Below are positions 8,294-17,539 of a DNA stretch of 64,000 nt, in pieces (the first letter of the stretch is position 1; every line of letters starts with the position of its first letter). A program made the position numbers and the translations under genes. This stretch comes from Candidatus Neomarinimicrobiota bacterium (GTDB lineage Bacteria > Fidelibacterota > Marinisomatia > Marinisomatales > S15-B10): assembly GCA_012964825.1 (NCBI GenBank), contig DTTI01000028.1, forward strand, positions 1 to 64,000, in the 5' to 3' direction. Below the pieces are notes generated by a model that saw only the letters and a program-made list of their open reading frames with translations, was not told the origin of the DNA and did no database searches.

Positions 8294-8545
8294 TTAGTTC
8301 AGGACACTTACAACCTTGCGGTTGTGTCGTTTTCGGTCAAATTTGACAGTGCCATTAGCTTTTGCGAACAGGCTGTCATCGCCGCCGATACCGACATTGA
8401 CACCAGGGTGAATTTTGGTGCCTCGTTGTCGGACAATGATTGAACCGGCTGTCACAAACTGTCCATCAGAAGCCTTTACACCAAGCCTTTTGGATGCACT
8501 ATCACGGCCATTCTTGGTACTTCCCATCCCTTTCTTGTGGGCCAT
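8294..8545 (-). CDS. rpmA: Large-subunit ribosomal protein L27
   Basis: An 83-residue basic protein with the standard L27 sequence: [24 protein letters not shown], then [20 protein letters not shown] and the C-terminal [14 protein letters not shown]27 reaches the peptidyl-transferase centre of the 50S subunit. There is no Firmicutes-type cleavable N-terminal extension. A strong ribosome-binding site, AAAGGAGA, lies at the usual distance before ATG, showing that this organism does use Shine-Dalgarno starts for at least some genes. It follows rplU by 2 bp in the usual L21-L27 order. Confidence 0.97.
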   Translation of the reverse strand: MAHKKGMGSTKNGRDSASKRLGVKASDGQFVTAGSIIVRQRGTKIHPGVNVGIGGDDSLFAKANGTVKFDRKRHNRKVVSVLN

Positions 8546-8547
8546 AA

Positions 8548-8916
8548 CTAATCTCCTTTTGCCTCGTTTTTGGCTTTCTTTTTAGTTGTTTTTTTCTTGG
8601 AAGAGTTTGTTTTGATATTATCTACCCGTATGAGTGTGAATTCCTGCCGGTGCGTATTCTTGACTTTGTATCCCTTCCGGCGTTTTTTCTTGAATACAGG
8701 TACCTTTTTACCCCGACCGTGCTCCAGAATAGTCGCTTCTACCTTGGAGCCGGTAACGATGGGTTGTCCCACCGCTACGCCCTTGCCATTATCAACCAGT
8801 AATACACGTTCAAAAAAGACTTTTTTACCGGGCTTTTCTTTCTGATGCGGCACCTTTAATTCCTGGCCTTCTTCAGCCCGGAACTGTTTACCTGATATAT
8901 CTACGATCACATACAT
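8548..8916 (-). CDS. rplU: Large-subunit ribosomal protein L21
   Basis: A 122-residue protein; the core (about residues 1-103) matches L21, with [18 protein letters not shown] at the N-terminus and the [20 protein letters not shown] block near the end. A lysine-rich tail of about 18 residues ([18 protein letters not shown]) extends beyond the usual bacterial length. L21 binds 23S rRNA in the 50S subunit. It is upstream of rpmA and 59 bp downstream of RNase G, forming an RNase G-L21-L27 cluster like that seen in other bacteria. Confidence 0.96.
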   Translation of the reverse strand: MYVIVDISGKQFRAEEGQELKVPHQKEKPGKKVFFERVLLVDNGKGVAVGQPIVTGSKVEATILEHGRGKKVPVFKKKRRKGYKVKNTHRQEFTLIRVDNIKTNSSKKKTTKKKAKNEAKGD

Positions 8917-8975
8917 TGCTTCCAGTCAAATTTCCTAGCTAAGAAAGTTATCTCCCTCTTTCCAGATGTGTCAAG

Positions 8976-10508
8976 CTATTCTTCCAGTTTCAACTCTGCC
9001 CCATTTTTTCTTGAGAAGAAGCGGAATTCACTGGGGCCTAGTGTCTCATCTGTATCCACATTGATATAAACAAAATTCTTCCACATGAATTTGCGCATGA
9101 CATTTTTTTTCGACTCTTCTAGATACTCCGCCATAGCGGGATGAAGTTTGAGCGTAAGGCGGAGGTCTTTTCTCTTCTGTTTGAAATTTCTAATCCAGCT
9201 GTCAATCTCACTGATGACTGCATCCTTGGATAAAACCCGACCGCTTCCGTTACAGGTGGGGCAGTTTTCACTGAGTGAATCTCTTAGAGATAGGCGTATG
9301 CGTTGTCTTGTCATCTCAAGCAGGCCAAACTCGGTTATGGGGGAAACCGCCATCTTTGCCCGATCTTTTCTCAATTCTCGCCTCAACTCATTGTAGACCT
9401 TCTTCTTGTTGGCTAATTCCTGCATATCAATGAAATCGATAACGATGAGCCCACCGATATCCCGGAGTCTCAGCTGCTGGGCCACTGCCTTGGCTGCCTC
9501 AAGATTGATCTTGAGAGAATTTACCTCGTGGTTGCTTTTACCGACAAACCGCCCACTGTTAACATCGATGACCACCATTGCTTCGGTGTGTTCGATAATG
9601 ATGTAGGCACCACTTTTCAGCCAAACATGACTTCTGATGGACTTTGCCGCCTGATCATCAATCTTAAAATGCGTGAACATGGGTGTCTTGCCGCGGTACA
9701 ATTCCAGCCGTGTGGTCATATCTGGTGCCACGTTCTGCAAATAATTGTGTGTTTGACGATGAAGTTTTCTGGAGTCTAGTGTGAACTTGCTTACATCCTC
9801 GCCAAGTATGTCCCGAATAACTGTTGAAACTGTTTCAATATCTTCATAAATATTGGCCGGAGCTTCCGAGCTGTCAGCCTTCTTGGCCAAAGATCGCCAT
9901 TGCTTGAGAAGGATGTTAAAATCTTTCCTGACAACCGTATCACTCTTTCCTTCAGCTTCTGTCCGCACGATTATACCGACATCATCGGGCAAGAATTCAC
10001 CAATAAATTTTCTCAGCCGCCTTTTCTCGTATTTATCCCATATCTTTTTCGAGATGCCGATGAAACTGGCATTGGGAACGAGGACAACAAGATGTCCCGG
10101 GATAGCAAGATTTGTGGTGACACGAGGTCCCTTGCCAGAAAAAGGTTCCTTGATGACTTGAACAAGAATCACTTGGTCCTTCTGGAGCTCAACTGCGATG
10201 TCTTTTTGAGGTGATTGTTTGCCATTCCTATTACTGTTGTCGTCCTCTTCTTCAGATGTGGAAGCCTCTTTGAGGTATTCGGGGTTTTTAATCTCTGAGA
10301 AGGGCAGAAATGCATTAATGTCATATCCGATATCAACAAAAGCAGCCTGCATTCCCGGAAGAACATTTTCAACCTTCCCTTTGTAAATATTACCGACCAT
10401 CCCCATTTCATCTGGCTTTTCAATGTAGAATTCAACCAAGTTTCCGTCCTCTTGGACGGCAATACGCCTTTCACTTGCCGTTTCACTGACAAATATTTCT
10501 TTTCGCAT
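8976..10508 (-). CDS. rng: Ribonuclease G/E family endoribonuclease
   Basis: Cleaves single-stranded AU-rich RNA in mRNA decay and rRNA maturation. The 510-residue protein has an N-terminal S1-type RNA-binding region (MVGNIYKGKVENVLPGMQAAFVDIG), the DNase I-like catalytic aspartates in VVIDVNSGRFVGK and LIVIDFIDM, and the zinc-link CPTCNGSGRV near residue 415. A hydrophilic insertion (about residues 78-105, rich in Glu, Asp, Asn) interrupts the S1 region, as in many non-proteobacterial RNase G proteins. There is no long C-terminal scaffold, so it is RNase G-like rather than full-length RNase E. A hairpin precedes the start (10533-10573). Confidence 0.93.
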   Translation of the reverse strand: MRKEIFVSETASERRIAVQEDGNLVEFYIEKPDEMGMVGNIYKGKVENVLPGMQAAFVDIGYDINAFLPFSEIKNPEYLKEASTSEEEDDNSNRNGKQSPQKDIAVELQKDQVILVQVIKEPFSGKGPRVTTNLAIPGHLVVLVPNASFIGISKKIWDKYEKRRLRKFIGEFLPDDVGIIVRTEAEGKSDTVVRKDFNILLKQWRSLAKKADSSEAPANIYEDIETVSTVIRDILGEDVSKFTLDSRKLHRQTHNYLQNVAPDMTTRLELYRGKTPMFTHFKIDDQAAKSIRSHVWLKSGAYIIIEHTEAMVVIDVNSGRFVGKSNHEVNSLKINLEAAKAVAQQLRLRDIGGLIVIDFIDMQELANKKKVYNELRRELRKDRAKMAVSPITEFGLLEMTRQRIRLSLRDSLSENCPTCNGSGRVLSKDAVISEIDSWIRNFKQKRKDLRLTLKLHPAMAEYLEESKKNVMRKFMWKNFVYINVDTDETLGPSEFRFFSRKNGAELKLEE

Positions 10509-10532
10509 CAGGTACTCACTTTATGCTTATAT

Positions 10533-10573
10533 GCCGACTGGACCCGGGTATGCCCCGGCCTGTACCAATCAGC
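10533..10573 (-). promoter_or_regulatory. Stem-loop in the 5' leader of rng
   Basis: Read on the minus strand, 10573-10565 pairs with 10541-10533 in a nine-pair stem in which two pairs are G-U, and an inner five-pair GC stem (10558-10554 with 10548-10544) closes a 5-nt loop. On the plus strand the two wobble positions would be C-A mismatches, so the structure fits an RNA made from the minus strand, i.e. the rng leader, ending 24 nt before its ATG. E. coli rne is autoregulated through a 5' leader hairpin; a similar role here is inference. Confidence 0.5.
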
Positions 10574-10669
10574 CGTTTACTGAATACGTACTGAGAATGC
10601 ATGTGCCGAATCCGCAAGCGGCTGTCTCATTGTACGTCACCTTTTCTTTGTTGTCCGCACCGACGAACC

Positions 10670-10790
10670 TTGAGGGAGGGGTTAAGGGAAGGAAAAAAAG
10701 AACTCTTTTTTCAGGAAATCGACGCCTTATGGCAATATCGAAAACACTTATGTCAAAAAATCGCCGGGGACCTTCCTAAGTCTCCCTCAG
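10670..10790 (+). promoter_or_regulatory. Nested long-range pairing in the metH leader, candidate structured RNA
   Basis: TGAGGGAG at 10671-10678 is exactly complementary to CTCCCTCA at 10782-10789, extended by a G-U pair at 10670/10790. Inside it, GGAAGG at 10687-10692 pairs with CCTTCC at 10771-10776. The enclosed loop has a further A/T hairpin near 10693-10711. Two nested complementary pairs in a leader ahead of a terminator hairpin resemble the layout of a riboswitch or attenuator, but no known class was recognised. Confidence 0.35.
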
Positions 10791-10941
10791 ATTGCGAAAA
10801 TAAGCCTAAAATGAGCCTATCCAAAGTATTTTATGAACTTTTTATAGTTGTTTCGTTCGATTGTGAAGAGGCGTAAACTTCCACAGTCGTGATTTGCGTC
10901 CTATTGCCGCGACATTAAAGAATGGTGCTAAAAAGGCCGAG

Positions 10942-10968
10942 AGCCCCTAAAAGTACTGGGGCTTTTTT
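10942..10968 (+). terminator. Intrinsic terminator-like hairpin ending 3 bp before the metH start
   Basis: AGCCCC at 10942-10947 pairs with GGGGCT at 10958-10963 around a 10-nt loop and is followed by six T residues. The metH ATG is at 10972, so no promoter fits between hairpin and start codon. Either metH mRNA reads through this hairpin (attenuation), or metH is translated from a near-leaderless transcript, or an upstream small RNA ends here. The GGGG that could act as a weak ribosome-binding site lies in the 3' arm. Confidence 0.6.
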
Positions 10969-10971
10969 GTT

Positions 10972-13900
10972 ATGAAGATGCTACAGGAAATAACGAAAGA
11001 ACGGATACTTCTCATCGATGGAGCTATGGGGACCATGCTCCAGGCCTATAAGCTGGAGGAGGCCGATTTCCGTGGTGACCGATTCAAAGATCATCCCTCT
11101 GACCTGAAGGGGAATAACGACCTGTTGAGTCTGACGCGCCCTGATGTAGTGGAAGCTATACACACCGCCTACCTAGAGGTCGGGGCCGACCTTATTGAGA
11201 CCAACACCTTCAACGCCAATGCTATCAGTCAGTCCGATTACGCAACCGAGGATCTGGTTTATGAAATAAACCTGGAATCAGCAAAGATTGCCCGAAAAGC
11301 GGCGGACAGTTTTACCGAGAGCCCTAGGTTTGTCTGCGGAGCTCTGGGTCCCACGAACAGAACTGCATCCCTTTCTCCCGATGTGAATGATCCGGGCTTC
11401 AGGAATGTTTCATTTGATGAATTGGTGGTTGCCTACAGCGAGCAGGCGAGAGGACTGCTGGACGGTGGTGCGGACATTCTGCTTGTGGAGACTGTCTTCG
11501 ATACACTTAACTGTAAAGCAGCTCTGTTTGCCGTTCAAAGTTTGCTTGAAGAGAGGGGAGAAGAAGTCCCAATCATAGTCTCTGGCACCATCACCGATGC
11601 CAGCGGCCGGACGCTGTCTGGACAGACAGTGGAGGCGTTTTGGCACTCCATACGTCATGTTGATCTATTTTGTGTAGGGCTCAACTGCGCATTGGGCGCC
11701 GAACAGATCCGGCCCTTCCTCGATGCTCTCTCCATGGTAGCTAACACCTTGGTCTCTGTCTATCCCAACGCCGGCCTGCCCAACGAGTTCGGGGAGTATG
11801 ACGAAACACCGGAATCCATGTCGGCAGTCATCGGTGAGTTTGCCCAAAGCGGCCTGGTGAACATTATAGGCGGCTGCTGCGGCACCACGCCTGAACATAT
11901 TTCGGCTCTGGCTGAAGCTGTGAAGGGTATACCCCCAAGACAAATTCCGGAAGTTGAAACAGTAACCCGCCTTAGCGGCCTGGAGCCGGTGTCCCTTCGT
12001 TCGGATGCCAATTTTGTCAACGTGGGCGAGCGTACGAACGTGACAGGTTCTGCCCGGTTCAAGCACCTCATCTTGGAAGATAATTATGAAGAGGCACTCT
12101 CAGTGGCCCGGCACCAGATAGAGGGGGGAGCCCAACTCATTGATGTGAATATGGACGAAGGGCTTCTGGACTCTGAAGCGGCCATGGAAAAATTCCTCCG
12201 CCTCATTGCCTCGGAGCCGGATATTTCGAAGGTTCCTATCATGGTGGATTCCTCAAAATGGACTGTTATCGAGACGGGATTAAAAAATATGCAGGGAAAG
12301 GGTGTTGTCAATTCCATATCTTTGAAAGAGGGAGAAGGACCGTTCTTGGAACAGGCCCGCCTCATTCGGAAATACGGTGCCGCAGTTGTTGTCATGGCTT
12401 TTGACGAAGAGGGTCAGGCTGACAACACTGAGCGAAAGGTAAAAATTTGTACCCGGGCCTACCACATTCTGACGGAACAAGTAGGCTTCCCGCCGGAAGA
12501 CATCATCTTTGATCCCAATGTTTTCGCTGTAGCAACAGGCATTCGGGAACACAACGAATATGCCGTTGCCTACATTGAGGCCGCCCGGAACCTAAAAGAA
12601 AAATTGCCGAGCATCCATATCAGTGGCGGCGTGAGTAATCTTTCTTTCTCATTTCGTGGTAACAATGCTGTTAGGGAAGCCATGCATTCGGTTTTTCTTT
12701 ATCACGCCATCCAGGCAGGAATGGATATGGGTATTGTTAACGCCGGCCAGCTGGCTGTCTACGATGATATCGATAAAACAATTAAGGACGCCATTGAGGA
12801 TGTTCTCTTCAACCGCCGGGAAGACGCCACAGATCGCCTTGTAGAACTGGCAGAATCTTTCAAGGGTGAGGGAAAGAAGAGGGAAGTGGATCTGTCGTGG
12901 CGGGAAGGTGATGTGGAAAAACGGTTGAGGCACGCCCTTGTAGAGGGGATCATGGATTATGTGGTAGACGATACGGAAGAAGCACGGCAGAAGTTTGACC
13001 GCGCCATCGAAGTGATCGAAATCCCTCTCATGGACGGGATGAATGTGGTAGGTGATCTTTTCGGTTCAGGGAAGATGTTTCTCCCGCAGGTGGTGAAGTC
13101 GGCACGGGTAATGAAAAAGGCGGTGGCCTATCTTATCCCTTTTATAGAAAAGGAAAAGGATGAACTGGGACTAACGGACAGATTCAACGGTAAGATCGTG
13201 ATGGCCACTGTGAAGGGGGATGTGCATGACATTGGGAAAAATATTGTGGGCGTAGTTCTTGGCTGTAACGGCTATGATGTCCTTGATCTGGGTGTTATGG
13301 TCTCTTCTGATAAGATACTGAGTACAGCTAGGGATGAAGGTGCCCATATTATCGGTCTTTCCGGGCTCATCACCCCAAGCCTGGATGAGATGGTCCATGT
13401 GGCAAAAGAGATGGAACGGCTGGAGTTTGATGTACCGCTTCTCATCGGCGGTGCTACCACTTCTAAGACACATACGGCGGTGAAGATTGAGGAGAACTAT
13501 TCCGGCCCCACCGTTCATGTGATAGATGCCTCCCGGGCTGTGGGGGTGGTGAGCAAGCTCATGAACGACAGCGAGCGGGATGCCTTTGTTGCTGAGCGAC
13601 GTCAGGAATACGAAGGTATAAGGGTTCAGCGAGGTGATGGTAAAAAAGTGAAGCAGCTGTCACTACAGGACGCTAGGAAGCGGAAGTTTGCCGCCAACTG
13701 GAAAAGTTATCAAGTCCCAAGTCCCAAGCTCAAAGGGATCAAAGTATTTGAGAACTATCCACTGGATGAACTGGCGGATTATATTGACTGGTCCCCGTTC
13801 TTCCACGCTTGGGAGCTGAAAGGGAAGTACCCGGCTATTCTGGAGAGTCCCAAATATGGTGAAGAAGCGAAAAAGCTGTTTGAGGATGGTCAAGGCATCC

Positions 13901-14511
13901 TTAACAGAATTTTAACGGAAAAACTCATTAGTGCTAAGGCTGTCATAGGGCTTTTCCCGGCTAGAGCAGAAAACGAGACCGTTACCCTTGATGGCACCGA
14001 GTTCCACTTCCCGCGTCAGCTTGTGGATAAGGGAGCGAATGAAATGAACTACAGCCTGGCAGACTTTATTTGCTCTAATGGTGACTGGCTGGGTCTTTTT
14101 GCCGTAACGGCCGGTCACGGAGTGGAGGAATCGGCTAAGAAGTTTGAGTTAGAAAATGATGACTATAACGCCATCATGGTGAAGGTTCTTGCTGATCGGT
14201 TGGCGGAAGCACTTGCTGAACGGATGCACGAGAGAGTGCGAAAAGAGTTCTGGGGGTACACAAAGGATGAAGAACTGGATAACGAGGAATTGATGAATGA
14301 GAAATACCGGGGGATTCGCCCGGCGCCTGGGTATTCTGCCTGTCCTGCTCACGATGAGAAGGATAAGATATGGGAATTGCTTGATGCGGAAAAGAATGCG
14401 GGGATAAGACTGACAGAGACTCGCGCCATGTATCCTGCCGCCTCCGTGTGCGGATGGTATTTTTCCCATCCCGAGTCAAGGTATTTTTCCGTAATCTTAA
14501 CTGAGCGCTAA
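10972..14511 (+). CDS. metH: Cobalamin-dependent methionine synthase
   Basis: Transfers methyl from methyltetrahydrofolate to homocysteine through cobalamin. The 1179 residues contain all four modules. The homocysteine domain (about 1-325) has zinc ligands Cys239 ([10 protein letters not shown]) and Cys302-Cys303 ([10 protein letters not shown]). The pterin domain (about 345-600) contains [11 protein letters not shown] and [11 protein letters not shown]. The cobalamin region (about 640-880) has D750-x-H752-x-x-G, His752 being the lower axial ligand. The reactivation domain (about 900-1179) contains [15 protein letters not shown], the SAM-binding segment. Length is close to E. coli MetH (1227). 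No ribosome-binding site is seen; ATG 10972 or 10978 may be used, just after a terminator-like hairpin. Confidence 0.96.
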   Translation: MKMLQEITKERILLIDGAMGTMLQAYKLEEADFRGDRFKDHPSDLKGNNDLLSLTRPDVVEAIHTAYLEVGADLIETNTFNANAISQSDYATEDLVYEINLESAKIARKAADSFTESPRFVCGALGPTNRTASLSPDVNDPGFRNVSFDELVVAYSEQARGLLDGGADILLVETVFDTLNCKAALFAVQSLLEERGEEVPIIVSGTITDASGRTLSGQTVEAFWHSIRHVDLFCVGLNCALGAEQIRPFLDALSMVANTLVSVYPNAGLPNEFGEYDETPESMSAVIGEFAQSGLVNIIGGCCGTTPEHISALAEAVKGIPPRQIPEVETVTRLSGLEPVSLRSDANFVNVGERTNVTGSARFKHLILEDNYEEALSVARHQIEGGAQLIDVNMDEGLLDSEAAMEKFLRLIASEPDISKVPIMVDSSKWTVIETGLKNMQGKGVVNSISLKEGEGPFLEQARLIRKYGAAVVVMAFDEEGQADNTERKVKICTRAYHILTEQVGFPPEDIIFDPNVFAVATGIREHNEYAVAYIEAARNLKEKLPSIHISGGVSNLSFSFRGNNAVREAMHSVFLYHAIQAGMDMGIVNAGQLAVYDDIDKTIKDAIEDVLFNRREDATDRLVELAESFKGEGKKREVDLSWREGDVEKRLRHALVEGIMDYVVDDTEEARQKFDRAIEVIEIPLMDGMNVVGDLFGSGKMFLPQVVKSARVMKKAVAYLIPFIEKEKDELGLTDRFNGKIVMATVKGDVHDIGKNIVGVVLGCNGYDVLDLGVMVSSDKILSTARDEGAHIIGLSGLITPSLDEMVHVAKEMERLEFDVPLLIGGATTSKTHTAVKIEENYSGPTVHVIDASRAVGVVSKLMNDSERDAFVAERRQEYEGIRVQRGDGKKVKQLSLQDARKRKFAANWKSYQVPSPKLKGIKVFENYPLDELADYIDWSPFFHAWELKGKYPAILESPKYGEEAKKLFEDGQGILNRILTEKLISAKAVIGLFPARAENETVTLDGTEFHFPRQLVDKGANEMNYSLADFICSNGDWLGLFAVTAGHGVEESAKKFELENDDYNAIMVKVLADRLAEALAERMHERVRKEFWGYTKDEELDNEELMNEKYRGIRPAPGYSACPAHDEKDKIWELLDAEKNAGIRLTETRAMYPAASVCGWYFSHPESRYFSVILTER

Positions 14512-14528
14512 TTCGAAAGGAAGTACCG

Positions 14529-14935
14529 ATGAACTACTGGCTGCTGAAATGCGAACCTGATCACGACTACAGCTATCAGGAGCTGGAAAAAGATGGAAAA
14601 ACCTACTGGGATGGTGTTACCAATAACTGGGCTCTGAAGTTCATTCGGGAGGTGAGTAAAGGGGACAAGGCATTTATCTACCACACAGGGAACCAACGGT
14701 GTGTTGCCGGTGTGGCAAATGTGATCTCTGACCTTATCCCGATCCTGAAGCGGGGGATGAAAAACTGGTGGTCTTTGATATAACGCCTGGCAACGCGCTC
14801 GAGAATCCCGTAACACTAGCTCAGGTAAAACAGGGCGGTCGCTTTGATGAATTCCACCTGGTAAAGTTCAGCCGTCTTTCTGTCATGCCCGTTTCTGAAG
14901 AGTATTGGAACATGATCTTGGAGATGTCCCGTTGA
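14529..14935 (+). pseudogene. EVE-domain protein gene with a single-base frameshift
   Basis: The first frame (14529-14734) encodes MNYWLLKCEPDHDYSYQELEKDGKTYWDGV and continues to a TG-rich strand VAGVANVISD, the N-terminal part of the EVE fold. The family sequence then continues in the +1 frame as YPDPEAGDEKLVVFDITPGN through FSRLSVMPVSEEYW to TGA at 14933. Adding one base in the CC at about 14732-14733 (GACCTTATC) would restore a 135-residue protein of normal EVE length. EVE domains read modified bases and are related to YTH and PUA folds. The cause may be a true mutation or a homopolymer sequencing error. It starts 17 bp after metH. Confidence 0.75.
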
Positions 14936-15037
14936 GATGAGTTCCGCAGAGGGCCTGTCGAAAAGAATATAGTTACAATACCTTTTTGGCCTCAGAATTG
15001 ACTCACCTTTGATAGACCTGTTTTCTAAGTTTGGGTG

Positions 15038-15856
15038 ATGAAACATGAACTTGAAGTTGCCCGAAGCGCGGCACTGGAATCGGGAAAAATACTTCTCGAT
15101 TATTACGATAACGATTATAAAATAGACGACAAGGGGGCATCCCTGATGTATTCCGGGTTGAACCCTGTCACCGATGCGGATCGAGCGTCAGATGAATATC
15201 TTAAATCAACACTGACGTCTGAGTTTCCTCACTACGGATGGCTCTCGGAGGAGACAAAAGATTCACCTGATCGGCTTTCCAAAGAGCGGGTCTGGATCGT
15301 CGATCCACTTGACGGGACCAAAGAGTATATTGAAAAAGTGCCCATGTGGGTCGTCAGTATAGCGCTGGTAGAGAACAAGGAGCCAGTCTTGGGGATCCTC
15401 TATAATCCTGTGAAAGAAGAACTGTTCAGTGCGGTAAAAGGTGAAGGGGCAAAGCTGAACGGTGAAAGAGTCTCCTGCTCTACTGAAACCGATCCTTCTC
15501 AAATGGTGATCCTCAACAGCAGGACGGAGACTCGGGACGGCCTTTGGCTCCCCTACAAAGATGAATTCAAAGAGTTGAAAGGTATCGGGAGTGTTGCTTA
15601 TAAACTCGGGCTAACGGGCGCGGCAAAGGCTGATATTTTCGCGACCCTTCGGCCCAAGAATGAATGGGATATTTGCGCCGGCCACTGTATCGTTAATGAG
15701 GCGGGTGGTAAAATGATCGATCTCAATGGTGCGGAGGTGACTTATAATAATAAGAATACGCTTATTGCATCAGGAATGGTAGCCGGTTACCCCAAGGCCG
15801 TAGATAATACCTTCGCCCTGTTAACCGCTGGGGACTCGGAGAGAGCCTATGGTTGA
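15038..15856 (+). CDS. Inositol monophosphatase-family phosphatase (CysQ/IMPase-like)
   Basis: A 272-residue magnesium-dependent, lithium-sensitive-type phosphatase. Metal site residues are visible: SEET near residue 73, VDPLDGTKEYIEKVP near residue 90 (the D-P-x-D-G-T signature) and the C-terminal WDICAGHCIVNEAGG (W-D-x-x-A-G). The longer motif with K-E-Y/F after DGT resembles 3'(2'),5'-bisphosphate nucleotidase CysQ, which clears PAP from sulfate assimilation, more than inositol phosphatases, but specificity is not certain. ATG 15038 is preferred to the GTG one codon upstream. It overlaps thyX by 8 bp. Confidence 0.83.
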   Translation: MKHELEVARSAALESGKILLDYYDNDYKIDDKGASLMYSGLNPVTDADRASDEYLKSTLTSEFPHYGWLSEETKDSPDRLSKERVWIVDPLDGTKEYIEKVPMWVVSIALVENKEPVLGILYNPVKEELFSAVKGEGAKLNGERVSCSTETDPSQMVILNSRTETRDGLWLPYKDEFKELKGIGSVAYKLGLTGAAKADIFATLRPKNEWDICAGHCIVNEAGGKMIDLNGAEVTYNNKNTLIASGMVAGYPKAVDNTFALLTAGDSERAYG

Positions 15857-16820
15857 AAAACCGAATCTTCCTAAAGGGACGATCCTCTGTCTTGACAAAG
15901 GCTTTGTCCGCCTGGTGGATTCCATGGGCGGGGATGATGCCATTGTACAGGCGGCTCGGGTGAGTTACGGAAAAGGAACCAGCAAAGTCAGTCAGGACCG
16001 GGGGCTCATCCGCTATCTTATGCGCCACCGCCACACCACACCCTTCGAAATGGTAGAGTTCAAGTTTCATGCCAAGATGCCCATCTTCGTGGCGCGGCAG
16101 TGGGTACGTCACCGGACAGCCAACATCAATGAATATTCCCTTCGCTACTCTGAAGCCCGAGATGAGTTCTATACTCCCGATCCGGAGCATATCCAGTTCC
16201 AAAGCGCCCTTAACAAACAGGGGAGGGCAGGGAAAGTACCCAAAAAACTGACTGATAAGGTCATAAAGTATTTTATGGAGATCTCCGAGCGCAGTTTTGA
16301 AATGTACCAGGAGCTGAACGAGGCGGGCCTAGCCAGGGAACTGATCCGAGCCATCCTGCCGGTGAACCTCTACACAGAATGGTACTGGAAGAATGACCTT
16401 CACAATCTGCTCCATTTCATCGGTCTCCGCTCTGACCCCCACGCACAGTATGAGATCCGGGTTTACTCAGATGCCATGGCGACCTTTGTAAAGCAGGTAG
16501 CACCCTTCGCCTGGGAGGCCTACCAAGATTACGTTGTGGATGGCATGCGTTTTTCACGGATAGAACAGGGCCTTCTTGAGAGCCGTCTGCCTGATCGCGT
16601 TATTGATGATGTGTTAGAAGATCTTGCTTACCAGATCACGTCAACGCTTCATAAAAACAAGCCGAGAAAAGACGGTGAACTTTATTCCCTTTATAAAAAA
16701 CAGGATGGTTCTGATACCGAGTTCGATTTTCAACTGAAGTGGGATTCCGGTGAGATTGAGACCGGAAATGTCAGAGAAATGCGGGAATTCAAGCAAAAGT
16801 TAAAGCACCTTAAGAAATAA
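15849..16820 (+). CDS. thyX: Flavin-dependent thymidylate synthase ThyX
   Basis: Makes dTMP from dUMP using FAD, NADPH and methylenetetrahydrofolate. The ThyX motif appears as RHRTANINEYSLRYSEARDEFY, preceded by MRHRHTTPFEMVEFKFHAKMPIFVARQW. Conserved C-terminal substrate residues (ELIRAILPVNLYTEWYWKNDLHNLLHFIGLR, with NxxxHFxxLR) are also present. At 323 residues it is longer than typical 220-260 residue ThyX because of a hydrophilic tail of about 70 residues after the catalytic core. No thyA is visible in this window. It shares 8 bp with the phosphatase upstream. Confidence 0.95.
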   Translation: MVEKPNLPKGTILCLDKGFVRLVDSMGGDDAIVQAARVSYGKGTSKVSQDRGLIRYLMRHRHTTPFEMVEFKFHAKMPIFVARQWVRHRTANINEYSLRYSEARDEFYTPDPEHIQFQSALNKQGRAGKVPKKLTDKVIKYFMEISERSFEMYQELNEAGLARELIRAILPVNLYTEWYWKNDLHNLLHFIGLRSDPHAQYEIRVYSDAMATFVKQVAPFAWEAYQDYVVDGMRFSRIEQGLLESRLPDRVIDDVLEDLAYQITSTLHKNKPRKDGELYSLYKKQDGSDTEFDFQLKWDSGEIETGNVREMREFKQKLKHLKK

Positions 16821-16904
16821 CCACAGAGTTCACAGAGAATGGAATTTATTCCTTTGCCGACCACGGCCTTTTATAAAAAGCAACAAAAAAAGAATGATTA
16901 AATC

Positions 16905-17504
16905 ATGAAAAAAGAAAAACTGAACAAATACGATCCATCCATAGCATCCATTAACAAACAGCGCCGGCCAAAGAATGTCATGGACGACAACTGGATTATC
17001 CAATTTCTTAATGAGGTTCAGATCGGTCATATTGCAACCCGGTGGGACACTCAACCTTTCATAAACCCGTCGACATTCTGGTACAATCGTGACAAGAATG
17101 AGATATACTTTCATTCCAATGCAGTGGGCCGGGTTAGGACAAACAGTGAAATGCATCCCGAAGCCTGTTTCGAAGCGTTTCGGTCCGGCAGACTACTTCC
17201 TTCCAACATACCTCTGGAGAAAAGTATGCAGTACGAGAGCGTGGTCACTTTTGGAAAGATTCGCGTGGTTGAAGATTTTGGTGAAAAACGGGAATATCTT
17301 CAGGGACTTTTGGACAAGTATTTTGGAGAAATGGAGTCAGGTAAAGATTACAGGCCCATCACTGATGATGAGCTGAAGCAGACTTCGGTCTACGTTATCG
17401 GTATTGACAGCTGGAGCGGAAAGCGAAACTGGAAAGACCGGGCCGATCAGGGTGAAAATGATGAATGGCCTCCCCTGGATGAAAAGTGGTTCGACCATTA
17501 CTGA
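16905..17504 (+). CDS. Pyridoxamine 5'-phosphate oxidase-family flavoprotein
   Basis: A 199-residue protein with the split-barrel FMN-binding fold: an N-terminal helix (DDNWIIQFLNEVQIGHIATRW) leads into strands QPFINPSTFWYNRDKNEIYFHSNAVGRVRTNS, the usual FMN-phosphate region, and VVTFGKIRVVED. The sequence is of the NimA/PNPOx-like group rather than PdxH, since the PdxH C-terminal PLP motif is absent. It may be an FMN-dependent reductase or an F420/haem-related homologue; the substrate is unknown. It is separated from thyX by 84 bp and converges on the oxidoreductase operon. Confidence 0.72.
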   Translation: MKKEKLNKYDPSIASINKQRRPKNVMDDNWIIQFLNEVQIGHIATRWDTQPFINPSTFWYNRDKNEIYFHSNAVGRVRTNSEMHPEACFEAFRSGRLLPSNIPLEKSMQYESVVTFGKIRVVEDFGEKREYLQGLLDKYFGEMESGKDYRPITDDELKQTSVYVIGIDSWSGKRNWKDRADQGENDEWPPLDEKWFDHY

Positions 17505-17539
17505 TATTATTAAATGGTCATTTTTCGCCGTCTTGATAA

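Larger units (their letters stand above)
10509..10971. other. 463-bp divergent intergenic region between rng and metH
   Basis: No protein gene is convincing here. It holds a hairpin close to the rng start on the minus strand, a nested long-range pairing at 10670-10790 on the plus strand, an A/T hairpin near 10693-10711, and a terminator-like hairpin at 10942-10963. It must contain divergent promoters. I looked for SAM-I, cobalamin (B12 box), SAH and THF riboswitch signatures and for tmRNA, RNase P RNA and SRP RNA and saw none. Confidence 0.6.

Noticed and set aside
10531-10876. Two plus-strand reading frames (82 and 91 codons) between rng and metH
   Set aside because: No recognisable protein features, no ribosome-binding site and they cross the strongest RNA structures; the region fits leaders and promoters better.
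10600-10971. Cobalamin, SAM, SAH or THF riboswitch before metH
   Set aside because: I looked for the B12 box, the SAM-I core and the SAH/THF conserved strings on the plus strand and found none, so only an unclassified structure is reported.
11665-12071. Long minus-strand frames inside metH
   Set aside because: Full-length MetH with all motifs occupies the plus strand; the shadows show no homology.
16820-16904. Short direct repeat ccacagag/cacagag after thyX as a mobile-element footprint
   Set aside because: Too short and without inverted ends or a transposase; probably chance.
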